The notes below the pieces were generated by a model. The model ran no database searches. It saw nothing but the letters and a program-made list of their open reading frames with translations, and was not told where the DNA came from. A DNA stretch of 64,000 nucleotides, from assembly GCA_905221605.1 (NCBI GenBank), contig CAJNDS010002255.1, forward strand, positions 27,501 to 91,500. Reading direction: 5' to 3'. The position numbers were made by a program, and so were the translations under genes. Shown piece after piece: positions 1 through 10,354 of the stretch (position 1 is its first letter; each line of letters starts with the position of its first letter). The stretch comes from Symbiodinium natans (lineage: Eukaryota > Sar > Dinophyceae > Suessiales > Symbiodiniaceae).

Positions 1-97
1 ACTCCCACCTCGCCCCCAAGAGACATCTCATCGCTCGAGTCCTCGATGCCCCTACACCCTGCAGGACCCTGCCTTAACTACGATGCACGTAATTCAC

Positions 98-177
98 CCT
101 AAACCCTAAACCCTAAACCCTAAACCCTAAACCCTAAACCCTAAACCCTAAACCCTAAACCCTAAACCCTAAACCCT
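98..177. repeat. Telomere-like array, CCCTAAA orientation
   Basis: About eleven near-perfect CCCTAAA heptamers, the TTTAGGG telomere unit of plants and dinoflagellates read on the C strand. It lies about 100 bases inside the window, follows ordinary sequence and is the first of well over fifty such arrays, so it is interstitial and not a chromosome end. Confidence 0.95.
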
Positions 178-229
178 GCACATTCCTGTGCCCAGACCCC
201 CAAAAGCATTAAAGCCTGCCCCCTAGCCC

Positions 230-297
230 CGGCCGACGTGGCTCATGAGAATGGCTGAGTTACAGGCCAGCTGCTGCAACTCGAGTCCCAAGGTTTC
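230..297 (-). CDS. Exon-like island, product unknown
   Basis: On the minus strand a TTGCAG acceptor is followed by an open stretch reading ETLGLELQQLACNSAILMSH. It lies between a CCCTAAA array on its left and a TTTAGGG array on its right, the arrangement seen at most exon-like islands here. The downstream edge is not clear. No family is recognised. It could be a fragment; support is reading-frame quality plus the acceptor only. Confidence 0.35.
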
Positions 298-302
298 CTG
301 CA

Positions 303-1115
303 AGGGTCCGGAAGGGTAGGATTCAGGGTTTCGGGTTTAAGGGTTTTAGGGTTTAAGGGTTTAAGGGTTAAGGGTTTGGGGTTGGGGTTTCGGGTTCGTG
401 CGCCTACAAATCCGAAGCCCCTCCAACCGAAAACCGCTATTCCAACCCTAAAAGCTAGGCCCTCCAATGATAGTGGACAACAACATAGAATGATGATTGT
501 GACCATGACGATGATCATGACTACTTCCGTCTCTACTACGAGCATTCTTCGTATGATAAATGCTATCACGGTTATTCACATGGCGATGGGACTTGCTGAG
601 AACAAAGAGATCACAATGTAAGAACGGTAGTAATGACAATTACCTACTAAATGTAACTTGTGCAATAACCGTAGTACGAACTATGGCAAATACGCCTCTG
701 CTTCTGCTGATGATGAGACATTTTGCTGATTTGTTACAAATGGTAGCGGGAACAGTACCCGAAACCCGATCAACCCGAAACCCTAAACCCTAACTAAACC
801 CTAAACATTGCTGATTTTGCCAGGGCCCAAGTCAAACCCGCAACAGTGGTCCAAAGATTCTTGGGAACCCCCGCAGTCTTCGCAACACCAGGGCTCAACG
901 CTTTCGTTTGGGGGTTTAGCGCTTCGTCTTTGGACCGTCCTCCCTCCCCTAAACCCTAAGCCCTAAGCCCTAAGCCCTAAGCCCTAAGCCCTAAACCCTA
1001 AACCCTAAACCCTAAACCCCCCAAGTACACGGCAGTCGGGTTCGGGCCTCGTGAAACCGCACCGTAGCTTTGAAACCTCGGTAAGGTGGGAAGCCACGAA
1101 TTCTCTCCCCTCAAG
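303..1115. other. Telomere-like tracts with unassigned spacers
   Basis: TTTAGGG-type tract at about 325-390, CCCTAAA tracts at about 775-805 and 945-1016, and spacer sequence between them. The 430-770 spacer is AT-richer and shows no convincing gene; the short open frames there overlap heptamer translations. A possible coding remnant at 806-940 has no clear splice edges. Confidence 0.6.
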
Positions 1116-1185
1116 ACTAGACCCAAGAGCAACCTAGGAACACCCCTTTTCCAAAAAGTGGAATGAGGCCGACTCTGGGTCCTAG
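1116..1185. mobile_element. Small TIR element, family E
   Basis: Begins CTAGACCCAAGAG and ends GACTCTGGGTCCTAG, imperfect inverted ends. Related copies occur at 2224-2280 and 10552-10660 with the same ends and different internal lengths. Non-coding, MITE-like. Confidence 0.6.
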
Positions 1186-1500
1186 GAGATTAAACCCCAT
1201 GCCCCCCTATATCGGGGAAGGGGATTGCAGCCTTAGGGTTTAGGGTTTAGGGTTTAGGGTTTAGGGTTTAGGAATTCTGGGCGGTATGAGGCTCAGAGGT
1301 GGTTGCAGTTGCTAACACCTTCCCGAAACGCCAGCCCCCTGAGCCCAAACAGGACGATCGCGACGCGGGCAGCGCATGGCGCTGCCCGGGCCAGCGGCGA
1401 AGACGAATGGACTCCAAACCCTAAACCCTAAACCCTAAACCCTAAACCCTAACCCCTAACCCCTAACCCCTAAACCCTAAACCCTAAACCCTAAGCCCCA

Positions 1501-1619
1501 GAAACCTCCCAGCCCCGGCTCAGGTGGCGGCAAAGACGGCTTTGCCGGGAACGCAGGTCTCTCAAATGCCGGCGGGCAGCCTCGAGGGCTCTGCAGCTCG
1601 CGGGGCTTAGGGCACAGGG
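1501..1619 (+). CDS. Exon-like GC-rich island
   Basis: Unique GC-rich island between a CCCTAAA array (1415-1498) and a TTTAGGG array (from 1623). On the plus strand a CCTCCCAG acceptor precedes an open frame reading VAAKTALPGTQVSQMPAGSL. The minus strand is also open across the island, so the strand is uncertain. No family recognised. Confidence 0.3.
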
Positions 1620-2051
1620 CTGCTTAGGGTTTAGGGTTGAGGGTTGAGGGTCCAGGGGAGGGGTTTAGGGGTTTAGGGGTCCAGGGAAAGGGGTCTAGGG
1701 GTTTAGGGCTTAGGGGGTTCGGGGTTTTCGGGTTTTGGGGTTTCAGGGTTCAGGGCTGAGGGCTTAGGAATTAAGGGTCTGAACAATTGTTTGGGATTGT
1801 TTGGGGGTTGTTTAGGGTTGCCTAGGGCTTAAAAGGCCTCGTAAAATAGGGATTCTCCTTGGACCCAAGGCACTTCCTCAGGCTTGAAACGCTAACTAGG
1901 CCCTAAACTCTGAAGGGGGGGGGGGGTTTAGGGTTTAGGGTTTAGGGTTTAGGGTTTAGGGTTTAGGGTTCAGGGTTTAGGCTTTACCTTGGGGGTCTCT
2001 TCCCCAAAGCTTCAAGTCGGAGCCTCAAAAGAGGGGCCCATGATTGAGGTA

Positions 2052-2210
2052 CTAAGGGTAGTCAAGTTACATGGTCCCGCAGTATGGGCCTTGAAAGGGT
2101 ACCCTGTATATTACCCCTTATATACCCCACACAACCCAAGGGCCCATACATCAGAACCCTTTTAAAGGAGGTAAGGGACCGTACTAAGGGCCCAAAGAAC
2201 TACCCTTAGA
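2052..2210. mobile_element. Small TIR element, family A copy 1
   Basis: Starts CTAAGGGTAGT...ACATGGTCCC and ends GGGCCC...AACTACCCTTAG, an inverted pair. Internal blocks (ACCCCTTATATACCCC, AAGGGCCCATACATCAGA, GGAGGTAAGGGACC) are shared with copies at 15717, 17796, 35651 and 37292. Non-coding, about 160 bp. Confidence 0.75.
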
Positions 2211-2223
2211 ATATCTTAGAATT

Positions 2224-2280
2224 CTAGACCCAAGAGTAACGCCTCAGAAAGGGGAATAAGGGCCAAGTCTGGGTCCTAGG
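2224..2280. mobile_element. Small TIR element, family E, short copy
   Basis: CTAGACCCAAGAGTAAC ... GTCTGGGTCCTAG. It lies 14 bp after the end of the family A element, so the two are nearly tandem. Confidence 0.6.
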
Positions 2281-2282
2281 AT

Positions 2283-3560
2283 GTGTAAGAATTGTTAATT
2301 TAGGGTTTAGGGTTTAGGGTTTAGGGTTTACCTCTTCTAGTGCAAGCACCAAGAGGCGATGGAGCCCAGATGCTTTTGAGCTCCGAGTTCTAGGTCCGCC
2401 AGGAAACTTATAGACCCGAAACCCATGTCGACAAACCAGCGAAGACCCACAACAAAAACTGACAAACATTCCCGCTGGAGGCCCGAGGATTCCATCCTCC
2501 CTTGAAGAGCACCAAAACCTAAACCCCCGAACCTCTAACTCCCCAACCCTGACACTCGAACCCGCTACATGACCCCCGAGAAAGCCCGCAAAGCCCTCGA
2601 ACCCAAACCCTGTCCCCCTAAACCACCAAAACCCTAAAACTTAATCAAGCCCTAAAACGCCCGAAACCCTAAACCCCAAACCTCAAATCCCCGAAGCCCC
2701 ATACCCTACTCCCCTAAAACCCCTAGAACCCCTAAACCCCCTAAAGCCCCTAAACCCCCTAAACCCCCTAAATCCCCCTAAAACCCCTAAACCCCCTCAA
2801 ACCCCTAAAACCCCTAAAAACCCCTAAAACCCCCTGCACAGGCCTCTACGGCCTCGTTGCCGGACCCAAGTCTCGCAGCAGCCTAGGCTCCCAACAGCCA
2901 GTGGGCCGTTCGCATAAGAGCCTACTTGGGATGTTTAGGGTTTAGGGTTTAGGGTTTAGGGTTCTGAAGAGGGGGCATAGTACCCCGCCCCCCCCTAATT
3001 GTGATTCCTGTTAAGGACTGCTAGTACAAGGGGGGGAGCATCCCAAGAGCCTTTTGCGGTGTTTCTGATGATGTAGCTTCGTGAATTTCGTGTGCGTGAA
3101 TTTGTTGTTTTCTAAATAACATAAACAATTAAACGCCTAGATACAAACATATGAATATAAATATGAATCTATATATATATATATATACATGCATAAATCA
3201 AAAATACATAAATAAATAAGTAATAAACAAGTACATAAATTCATAAATAAACTATATATATATATATACAATAGCGTAACAACGTTCTGGCACCCTGAAC
3301 CCTCTCCCTAAACCCTGTACCCTACACCCCAAACCCGAAACTTTACAGCCCGAAACCCGAAACCCGAAACCCGAAACCCGAAACCCGAACTCCTAAACCC
3401 TAAACTCCGAACCCTAAACCCCAAACCCTAAACCCGAAACCTTGCGGAATGCTGGCACCCAACCCTAAACTAAACCCTAAACCCTAAACCCTAAACCCTG
3501 AACCCTAAACCCTAAACCCTAAACCCTGCCCCTGGCGGCTTGGATTCCTGGACCAGAGGG
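2283..3560. other. Decayed telomere-like repeats and AT-rich spacer
   Basis: TTTAGGG tract at 2298-2330; long run of decayed CCCTAAA variants at about 2516-2850; an island at about 2850-2937 between C and G arrays whose minus strand reads AAARLGSGNEAVEAC after a CCTAG acceptor; AT-rich microsatellite-like DNA at 3115-3275; more CCCTAAA/CCCGAAA variants at 3300-3530. No firm gene. Confidence 0.6.
2976..3045. mobile_element. Family B element, right part only
   Basis: Matches the right portion of family B (TTAAGGACTGCTAGTAC ... GGAGCATCCCAA). The left inverted end is missing, and TTTAGGG heptamers lie just before the truncated part. Confidence 0.55.
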
Positions 3561-4262
3561 CCCAGGCAGGCCGGTTGCCACAAACACCCCTCCAGCCCAG
3601 ACCACCACACCAAGGGCCAAGAGCCCCCGGCCAAGGGCCCCCGCGCCATTGGCCCGGGCCAAGGGCGCCCCAGGTCAAGGGTCCCAATGGGCCAAGGGTC
3701 CCCCCAGAGCCGCCAAGAACGTCAAGGGCCGCCGTACCATCAATGAAAAATGTAAAAAAGTAGTGGAATGGACGGTTTTGCGCACCCCTCTCCAGTTTAC
3801 ACCAGAAGCGCCAGGAAAGCCCAGGAAGCCCCCAAGAGGCGCCAAGAGCCACCAAAAAGGCTTCAAAAGGCCCCCTCGGGCGACTCCAAGATTTGTCCGT
3901 GCCCGCAATGAAAAATGCTATTTTTCACTATTTTTTCAATGGGTTTTAGGCACCCCTGCCCGCAATGAAAAATGTTGTTTTTTTGTACCGAAATCGATGG
4001 TTTGGGCACCCCTCCATTTCACTCCAAAAGGACCAGGAAAGCCCCAGGAAGCCCCCAAAACAGCAAGGGCCTCTATGGGCCCTGACGTGCCGAAGGCCCG
4101 AAAAGGGCCGAGGCTACCCCGAACCCCAGCTTCAACCCTAGCGATTGAAATACTCATTGGCGAAAACAAGGCCCTGATACGCCGAAGGTCCGAACAGGGC
4201 CGAGGCTACCCTCGACTCCAGCTTAAACCCCAACACCAACTTCAAAAAAGCACAAGAAAAAG
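3560..4262 (+). repeat. Diverged tandem repeat block, not a gene
   Basis: Covered by a 206-codon open frame, but the DNA is repetitive. CAATGAAAAATG recurs at about 3742, 3908 and 3966; a block with GCCAGGAAAGCCC..GGAAGCCCCC recurs at about 3810 and 4030; CCGAAGG(C/T)CCGAA(A/C)AGGGCCGAGG recurs about 91 bp apart near 4090 and 4181. The frame is Pro/Lys/Gly-rich and carries no motif. I treat it as non-coding repeat with a chance open frame. Confidence 0.6.
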
Positions 4263-4354
4263 TTCATAAACCCGAAACCCTAATGGAGTATCCCGAGTCT
4301 GGAGCCCACTTGGCAGCCTTGGAGAGCCTCTCCTGAGACTCCAGGCAGCTCCTG

Positions 4355-4545
4355 GGTTTAGGGTTTAGGGTTTAGGGTTGGGGGTTTAAGGTTTAGGGTT
4401 CAGGGCTTAGGGTTGAGGGTTGAGGGTTCAGGGTTGGGGGGTTAGGGCTTAGGGTTGAGGGCTTGGGGTTTAGGATTTGGGTTTTGGGTTTAGGGTTCAG
4501 GGTTTAGGGCCTAGTTTAGGGTTTAGGGTCTAGGGTTCAGGGCTT
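4355..4545. repeat. Decayed TTTAGGG array
   Basis: TTTAGGG heptamers mixed with GTTGAGG, GTTCAGG and GCTTAGG variants. It follows the tandem repeat block and precedes a CCCTAAA tract at about 4650-4690. Confidence 0.9.
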
Positions 4546-4702
4546 AGACCATCATCTTGGGGGCTCCTAGCGGGCTTGCAGGGTGGTCAGGGTCTAAGGG
4601 GCTGAGCAGAGGTCTTTTCGTTTGGGGGCTCCCGGGTTTTATATAAACACAACCCTGAACCCTGAACCCTAAACCCCCCAACCCCAAACCAGGGAGATAC
4701 AG

Positions 4703-4724
4703 GTATAAGGGGGAGCATCCCAAG
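4703..4724. mobile_element. Family B terminal remnant
   Basis: Only the right end of family B (TATAAGGGGGAGCATCCCAA) is present. A CCCTAAA-type tract lies just to its left, so the remainder of the element is missing. Confidence 0.4.
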
Positions 4725-4827
4725 TCCAGGCTTATGTTGTAGAGAATGATCTTCGGCCTTTGTCAGATCGGCGGATACTCCTTTGCTGCCAGGTAACTTG
4801 GCCTGCGGCCTTTTTCGTGGCTCCGAA

Positions 4828-4969
4828 TACTATGTGCTTAAGAATCCCCCGCCTCAGAAAATATAAAAAACAAACGAAAAGCTAACAATCCCCATATTTC
4901 CCTTACAAGGGTACAAGGAAGAATCCTAGCATTTGATTTTGGAAGGGGGCGGTTCTTAAGCAAATAGCA
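4828..4969. mobile_element. Small TIR element, family C copy 1
   Basis: Ends TACTATGTGCTTAAGAA...CCCCC and GGGGG..GGTTCTTAAGCAAATAG, clear inverted repeats. Copies at 19027, 29438, 33550 and 60472 share both ends and internal CCTTACAAGGG-like blocks. About 140 bp, non-coding. Confidence 0.75.
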
Positions 4970-5048
4970 GTTATTCTTGGTGGGGCATGGAGCCTGAAAC
5001 CCAGCTAACTAGGCCTCCATCCCTTAGACAAGTCCAAGCACCTCATCC

Positions 5049-5155
5049 TAGTTGCTGAGTTCATAAGCCCCAAAAAAATATACACTTTCAGTGCTATAGG
5101 GGATTCTAGTATCCCAAAAAGTGTAACAGTGTAAAGTGTACTCACTCAGCTACTA
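5049..5155. mobile_element. Small element, family J copy 1
   Basis: Begins TAGTTGCTGAGTTCATAAGC and ends AAGTGTACTCACTCAGCTACTA; TAGT(T/A)GCTGAGT forms the inverted end. The second copy at 62380 carries heptamers internally, and this copy gives the uninterrupted comparison. Confidence 0.65.
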
Positions 5156-5223
5156 AGTCATCCCAGCCCAATGGGCTATGCATTTTAAAATACACTTCTT
5201 CGGCATGATAGGGCCATCATGGT

Positions 5224-5304
5224 TCTAAACCCTAAACCCTAAACCCTAAACCCTAAACCCTAAACCCTAAACCCTAAACCCTAAACCCTAAACCCTAAAC
5301 CCTG
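5224..5304. repeat. Telomere-like array, CCCTAAA orientation
   Basis: About eleven consecutive near-perfect heptamers with a decayed right edge to about 5325. Confidence 0.95.
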
Positions 5305-5371
5305 AACACTAAAACCCTAAACCCCCCTCAAGCTACAGCGACAAAAAACCCATGAATCCAAGGCACTGCAG

Positions 5372-5406
5372 CGAAGGTGCATCTGCCCAGGGACTGCCAG
5401 GAGTTG
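5372..5406 (+). CDS. Short exon-like island
   Basis: CTGCAG acceptor, 35 bases readable as KVHLPRDCQEL, then GTGAGT donor. It lies between a CCCTAAA array (left) and a TTTAGGG tract (5430). Too short to assign; both splice sites are good matches to consensus. Confidence 0.35.
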
Positions 5407-5658
5407 GTGAGTCCTTGGGACTTTAACGGTTTAGGGTTTAGGGTTTAGGGCTTCGGAGCTTCTTGGGGTTGAGGGTCAGGTCCAAGGGCTGCTAGGGACT
5501 CAGGTTCCAAGAACCCAAACCCTGAAAAACTTTGGTGCAGCTGCAGGGCCGTTCTGGAAACGGCATCTCTGGCCGTGCTCGACAGGGAATGGCGGCCCAG
5601 CATCAGCGAAAGCCTCTCTGGCGACAAGGACGAGGGACCTGCGCTGTGAGGAATCGGT

Positions 5659-5816
5659 TTGAGATGTCTTCCCTTATCAGGCAGTCCTTTATGGGGATTA
5701 TAGTACCCCCTAGTCTGATCCCCTTTAGAGCCTTATTAGGCAGTCCTTTATAGGGATTATAGTACCCCCCTCGTCTGATCCCTATTATGCTGTTAGCACA
5801 AGGGGGAACATGCCAA
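5659..5816. mobile_element. Family B element with internal duplication
   Basis: Starts TTGAGATGTCTTCCCTTAT and ends AAGGGGGAACATGCCAA, diverged inverted ends of family B. The internal segment GGCAGTCCTTTAT.GGGATTATAGTACCCCC occurs twice (5680 and 5740), an internal duplication of about 60 bp absent from other copies. Confidence 0.65.
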
Positions 5817-6041
5817 GTTTTCGTACCTGCGAGAAGGTGCTAGAGGGGATGCCCTACACCCTTCAACCAGCTTTGACTATCATCTTTTCTCATGACTACC
5901 CCAGTTGAACATGAACCCAAACCGTAAACCCTAGAAATCCTACAAACCCTATAAACCCTATCAACCCCTGGAAACCCCTGTAAAACCTGTAAACCCCTAT
6001 CAAAAACCTGTGAACCCCTATAAACCCTATAACGGCCCCAG

Positions 6042-6112
6042 GAAGCCCCACGAGCTCAAGACCTTGGCGCTCGCTTGCGGGACGGCTAGCCTGCAAAAAA
6101 ACAAAAAGAACG
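6042..6112 (+). CDS. Exon-like island, product unknown
   Basis: GGCCCCAG acceptor, open frame reading KPHELKTLALACGTASLQKN, then a GTTGACG donor. Another plus frame hits a stop. It is bounded by CCCTAAA variants on the left and TTTAGGG variants on the right. No family recognised. Confidence 0.45.
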
Positions 6113-6309
6113 GTTGACGTCAGGTCTGCGGTTCTGGGCTCTTTGGATGGTTTAGGACTTACGGTTGAGGGTTTAGGGCTTTTTGGGGGTTTAGGGGCTT
6201 TGGGGGGATAAGGGTATTGGGGTTTGGAAGCTTTGGGTTTTGGAGTTTTGGGGTTTGGGGCTTTGGAGTTTTGGGGTTTTGGGTGTAGGGATTCGGTGGA
6301 TCAGGAAGG

Positions 6310-6550
6310 TATGCATGGTCTAAGCTTCCGGGTACGGCGATCCTTATGGGATGGCATGGGGGTTGACCTAGGGGTTCCCCTAACAGATAGTACAATTTCC
6401 AGATGGAATTGTCCGGTTACCAAAGATGCAGCTGCGAAGTTTGCTAGGTTTCCAAGGTGTAGGAAGACGAGCTGGCAAGTGATAATCCATGAACAAGCTG
6501 CGAAAATACACGTCAACATCAAGGAGCTCTCACTGGTGCACGATGGATGA
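6310..6550 (+). CDS. Coding-like fragment, unknown
   Basis: Plus-strand frame with a balanced composition including TKDAAAKFARFPRCRKTSWQ and ending HVNIKELSLVHDG before a stop at 6548. It follows decayed TTTAGGG repeats and precedes a CCCTAAA array at 6570. No splice site settles its left edge, and an antisense frame is also open. Possibly a final exon. Confidence 0.3.
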
Positions 6551-6634
6551 CACACGAAAAGGTAGAAATAACCCTAAACCCTACACCCTAAACCCTAAAC
6601 CCTGAACCCTAAACCCTAAACAGTAGAATCTCAG

Positions 6635-6713
6635 TCGATGTGAATAAAGTCAGGCAACCCGAATTGGGCCCACGAGCTTCCCATCCACGCACAAGCCTAC
6701 ACCGAGACAGCTG
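6635..6713 (+). CDS. Exon-like island with GTTAGGG donor
   Basis: AATCTCAG acceptor, 79 bases with only one plus frame open (DVNKVRQPELGPRASHPRTS...), then GTTAGGGTTT as the putative donor, so the intron would begin inside a telomere-like heptamer. CCCTAAA array at 6570-6620 precedes it. The two other plus frames stop within four codons. Product unknown. Confidence 0.5.
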
Positions 6714-7048
6714 GTTAGGGTTTACGGGTTCTGGAGGCCGATGTAGTTCGAACCGGTACTATATCCGATGTCTAGGGTTTAGGGTTTAGGGTTTAGGGTT
6801 TAGGGTTTAGGGTTCAGGGGCTGAGATGGGGAGTATGAGGGGATGATATTTTCGAACCCGTTGTAGGTGAAGCCCCTCTCAGCACTTCGCCCCCGACCTC
6901 TCCCAACCCCGAAAACCTCCGAGGCTGTAGGGTTTAGGGTTTAGGGTTTGGGGTTTAGGGTTTGGGGTTTAGGGTTTAGGGTTTGGGGTTTAGGGTTTGG
7001 GGTTTAGGGTTTGGGGAATAGGGTTTAGGGGTTGACCCTTCACTCCAG

Positions 7049-7147
7049 CTCTGCGTCCTCCAAGGGCGCCGTGGTGCTGGCGGCGCTGGGGGACATGTTC
7101 GGCCAGGATGCCTCTGAGATGGCGCGGCTTTTTGGGCTTTATTTAGG
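7049..7147 (+). CDS. Exon-like island, product unknown
   Basis: CACTCCAG acceptor followed by an open frame SSKGAVVLAALGDMFGQDAS and EMARLF, running into ATTTAGG|GTTTAGGG, where a donor is possible. It is an exception to the usual array polarity because TTTAGGG lies on both sides. Composition is strongly coding-like, resembling a helical segment. Confidence 0.5.
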
Positions 7148-7269
7148 GTTTAGGGTTTAGGGTCCAGGGCTTAGGGTTTAGGGTTTTGGGTTCAGTAGAT
7201 TGTCTGTGATGTCCAGGGCAGCTAACAACCACTTCAGCATGAGTAGAGCAGCGCCTGCTGAGTACTATT

Positions 7270-7480
7270 AGTCACACTTTTTTTGCGCGCGCAGCCTGGC
7301 CCTGGGGTGTTGGCGTCCTATGCAACAATCCGCTCATCACCTGGGTCTTATAGGCTTGCAGTAGCAGCCAGGGGTCAGCCCAAGCAGAACAACCGAAGCC
7401 CGCTGACCCAGCCACCAGTCGTTCAGACTTGCTACCAAGTAAGTCAAGTAGATGCTGCGATGTGCAGGTAACACGGCGCA
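7270..7480 (-). CDS. Weak coding-like fragment
   Basis: A minus frame reads LVAGSAGFGCSAWADPWLLL and continues about 20 codons, but the plus strand is also open and carries a CTTGCAG acceptor near 7361. Strand and borders cannot be fixed from sequence. Confidence 0.2.
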
Positions 7481-7796
7481 AAAAGTTTACAACTAAACAG
7501 CCCCAACTTTAGACTCACACCTGCAACCGCGCAGAGCCTTGTCCATCCTGTCTGCCGAGTAGTCCAGGTCTGCAGAGACGAGGGTTTAGGGTTGAGGCTT
7601 TAAAGGTGAAGGGTTTGGGGTTTTGGGTTTTGGGTTAGCGTTGACATTCGCAGTTGGTCTCCTAAAAGCCCTTCTAGGGTTGAGGCTCATTAGGACAGCC
7701 ACGGAAAAGGCAGGGCCGCAAGGCACTGAGCGTCGCTCAACTCGAGGCCCGCCTAAACCCTCTGAGAAAGTATTCTGGACAACTTTCATATCAGAT

Positions 7797-7945
7797 CATA
7801 TATATGTATATATATATATATATATACATATTGCACATTCAGATGACAAAAATGATGAATGATATATATATATATATATATATACATATGTATATATGTA
7901 TACATATATGTATATATGTATATACATATGTATACATGTATACAT
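7797..7945. repeat. TA/TATG microsatellite
   Basis: Alternating TA with CATATG and TATACATA motifs. The many Tyr/Ile-rich frames over it are translation artefacts. It is followed by C-rich CCCCCCCCACCCCCCCA at 7983. Confidence 0.9.
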
Positions 7946-8188
7946 ATAGGAAAATCCATAATATGATATGATGTGATGGAATCCCCCCCCCACCCCCCCA
8001 CCCCCAAGGGCCTAAGTAGTCATAGGCACCCCACATGAGGGACCCAACTTTCGGGATCCTGCCTTTTCGGCAAACACCAAAGTCATAACAAGAGCAGCAG
8101 CGAGGGAACAGAAGTCTTAGCCAAGATGCCGCTCCCGCAATGAACCGCTGTCTGCAGAAATGCTTGATTACGAAACATATCTCTGTAG

Positions 8189-8277
8189 GCTTTGTTGGGG
8201 AACATCATCATCGTTCTTTGGAAGGAACTGCTTCTATCGCTTGCGGAATGCCCGGCTTACCTAGGACAAGCACTCAG
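8189..8277 (+). CDS. Hydrophobic exon with consensus borders
   Basis: ATCTCTGTAG acceptor, an 89-base exon reading ALLGNIIIVLWKELLLSLAE then CPAYLGQALR, and a strong GTGAGT donor. The hydrophobic run would suit a membrane segment. No telomere-like array flanks it closely. The partner exons are not identified; the neighbouring sequence at 8278-8580 shows no clean exon. Confidence 0.45.
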
Positions 8278-8759
8278 GTGAGTCCGTTGGGCGGCGATCA
8301 GGCTGACCAAACTTCATTACAAGCATGCCAACCACCGTTCGGAGGTTGCTTGAAGGAAAGCGCAACCAGCCTGCAAGAAACACCCATTCTGCACCATTTT
8401 GAAGCTCCCAATATTGTAGTCTCCAGCACTCATTGTTGGACCAAACACCCCAACGAGTGCGCCTGGTGAGATGGGCGATGCGCTGCAGGCGCTCGGGCTA
8501 CAATAGCCTGGCGCACAGCTAGTTCTAGGGTTCTTCAGGGAGGGGGGTCCAAGGGGGGTATGTAGCCCAAGGTTCCCCAATACTGCCTATACTACTCCCG
8601 CAGGATCGGTTTAAGGGTTGGTTTTAAGAAGCACGTCCGTCAGACGGGAATTCTGAGAGTCGAACGCTTTTGGTGTGCTTTCTTGGTCCCTCCGAGCCCC
8701 TGATAGCCGCTATTGAAAACTGTGTATGTAAAGTTGATCGAGCATATAGTATATGAAAT

Positions 8760-9780
8760 AGATCCGTAAACCCTAACCCTAACCCTGAGCCCTGAACCCC
8801 AAACCCTGAACCCTGTTGAGGATCAGCCACCCAGCATTCCTGCATACCGGGCCTGCCGAAGTAACAGCACCGCAAGACTGGGTTCTGCGAGACCTCACAG
8901 AGGATGCTCCGACTTCTAAACCCTAAACCCTAACCCTAAACCCTAAATCCTAAACCCTAAACCCTAAACCCTACACCCTAAACCCTACACCCTAAACCCT
9001 AAAGGCCCTAAACCCTGGGGGGCTTCGGGTGCTTAGAGGCTGGAATCCACACCTTCGGCATAGGGAGTCTTCGGCTTTAGGGTTTAGAGCCTTAGGGTTT
9101 AGAGCCTTAGGGTTTAGGGTTTAGGGTTCGGGGTTCAGGCTGTGCCGGGTTTAAGGTTCAGTGGGTGCATGTCTGTAAGTCGATCGCAAATCTCCGCCCT
9201 GCACAATTTAGCAGGCCCACTTCCAGGTGTTGTATTCTGTAGACCCTAAACCCTCAACCCTGAACCCGAAACCTTCATTAAGCCCGAACCCAGAATATGA
9301 AGGTCAACAAATCAATCCCTAACCTCGGAGCGCCGTGAAGCCCCAACTCCTAAACAACCCCTTGAAGCCCCAAACTGTGATCCCCAAATCGTACACCACG
9401 AAACACGCTTTAAACCCTAGACCCTAAAACCCTAAACCCTATAAACCCTAAATCCTGTCTCCCTTTTTGTAACCCCAGAACTCAACATGGGTCTGTTCGA
9501 TAGTGAGATGCAATTTCGGGGGTATGTTCGCGCGTGTGCAACCCACATGCCCTTCTTAAACTCGGGCCCTAAACCGCCCTAAACCCTAAACCCTAAGCCC
9601 TAAACCCTAAACCCTAAGCCCTAAACCCTAAACCCAAATCTCAAAGAGCCTCGGCAGGCGCTCTTGGGGTCCGCTGGGTGCTGCGAGACGCATGGGCCCT
9701 GGCCCAACGTCTGGGGTGGCGCTTGGGGGTTTAGGGTTTAGGGAGTAAGGATTAGGGTTTAGGCCTTTTCCTTGGATTCA
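8760..9780. other. Telomere-like tract region
   Basis: CCCTAAA tracts at 8765-8815, 8917-9015, 9240-9290, 9410-9460 and 9570-9637; TTTAGGG tracts at 9070-9130 and 9728-9765. The 9637-9728 island (C on the left, G on the right) reads LGQGPCVSQHPADPKSACRG on the minus strand after a CACCCCAG acceptor, a weak exon candidate. Confidence 0.55.
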
Positions 9781-10354
9781 GGTACTCCTTATCGCGTCCC
9801 CCCACCCGAACTGTTCTCTTTCAAGGTTTAGGGTTCTACCCCCCGATCCGCCCTGACAAGCGGGGCCTTCTTGGATTCGTAATGTTTCTACCCGCTTCGT
9901 TGACGTCATGCTAGGCCAATTCAAAAACGAGGGCCGACGACCACAGGAAGAGAGGAAAAGGAACGAAGCAAAAAACCAAGAACACTGCAGGACAAGGCAT
10001 TGGTGGTGAGTTGAATGTCACATGAAACCCAAACATGCTTCGGTTCAAGTCCAACGTGCCGACTCTGGGTGTACTGCGTCTCAGACGCACCTATTCCCTA
10101 CGAAGAACCAGTATGCGCAGGGGCTAGTGGCACGAGCATTGACGGCTTCTGGTTCGTCCAAAATGGGGTTTGTGTCTCTAGTGTAAGGCCGGGGTTTCCT
10201 GATCTGGGTCTGCGGGGTTATGTTGAATATAGGGTTTGCTAGGGGGTGTATTCGGGCTGTCGAACTCCACATGACTGTTCTGTAATGGCTGCAAATGTCT
10301 CGGGATCGTTTCTGGAGTGCCTCGACAAGGATGTCACTGGCCCATCATGCAGTG

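Noticed and set aside
98-177. A true chromosome end
   Set aside because: Unique sequence lies on both sides, polarity alternates through the whole window, and no long terminal array is present.
3649-4269. A 206-residue plus-strand protein
   Set aside because: Internal DNA repeats and a Pro/Lys/Gly-biased composition without motifs indicate a repeat block.
10015-10250. Plus-strand Cys-rich small protein
   Set aside because: The opposite strand and other frames are equally open and no start or splice context supports it.
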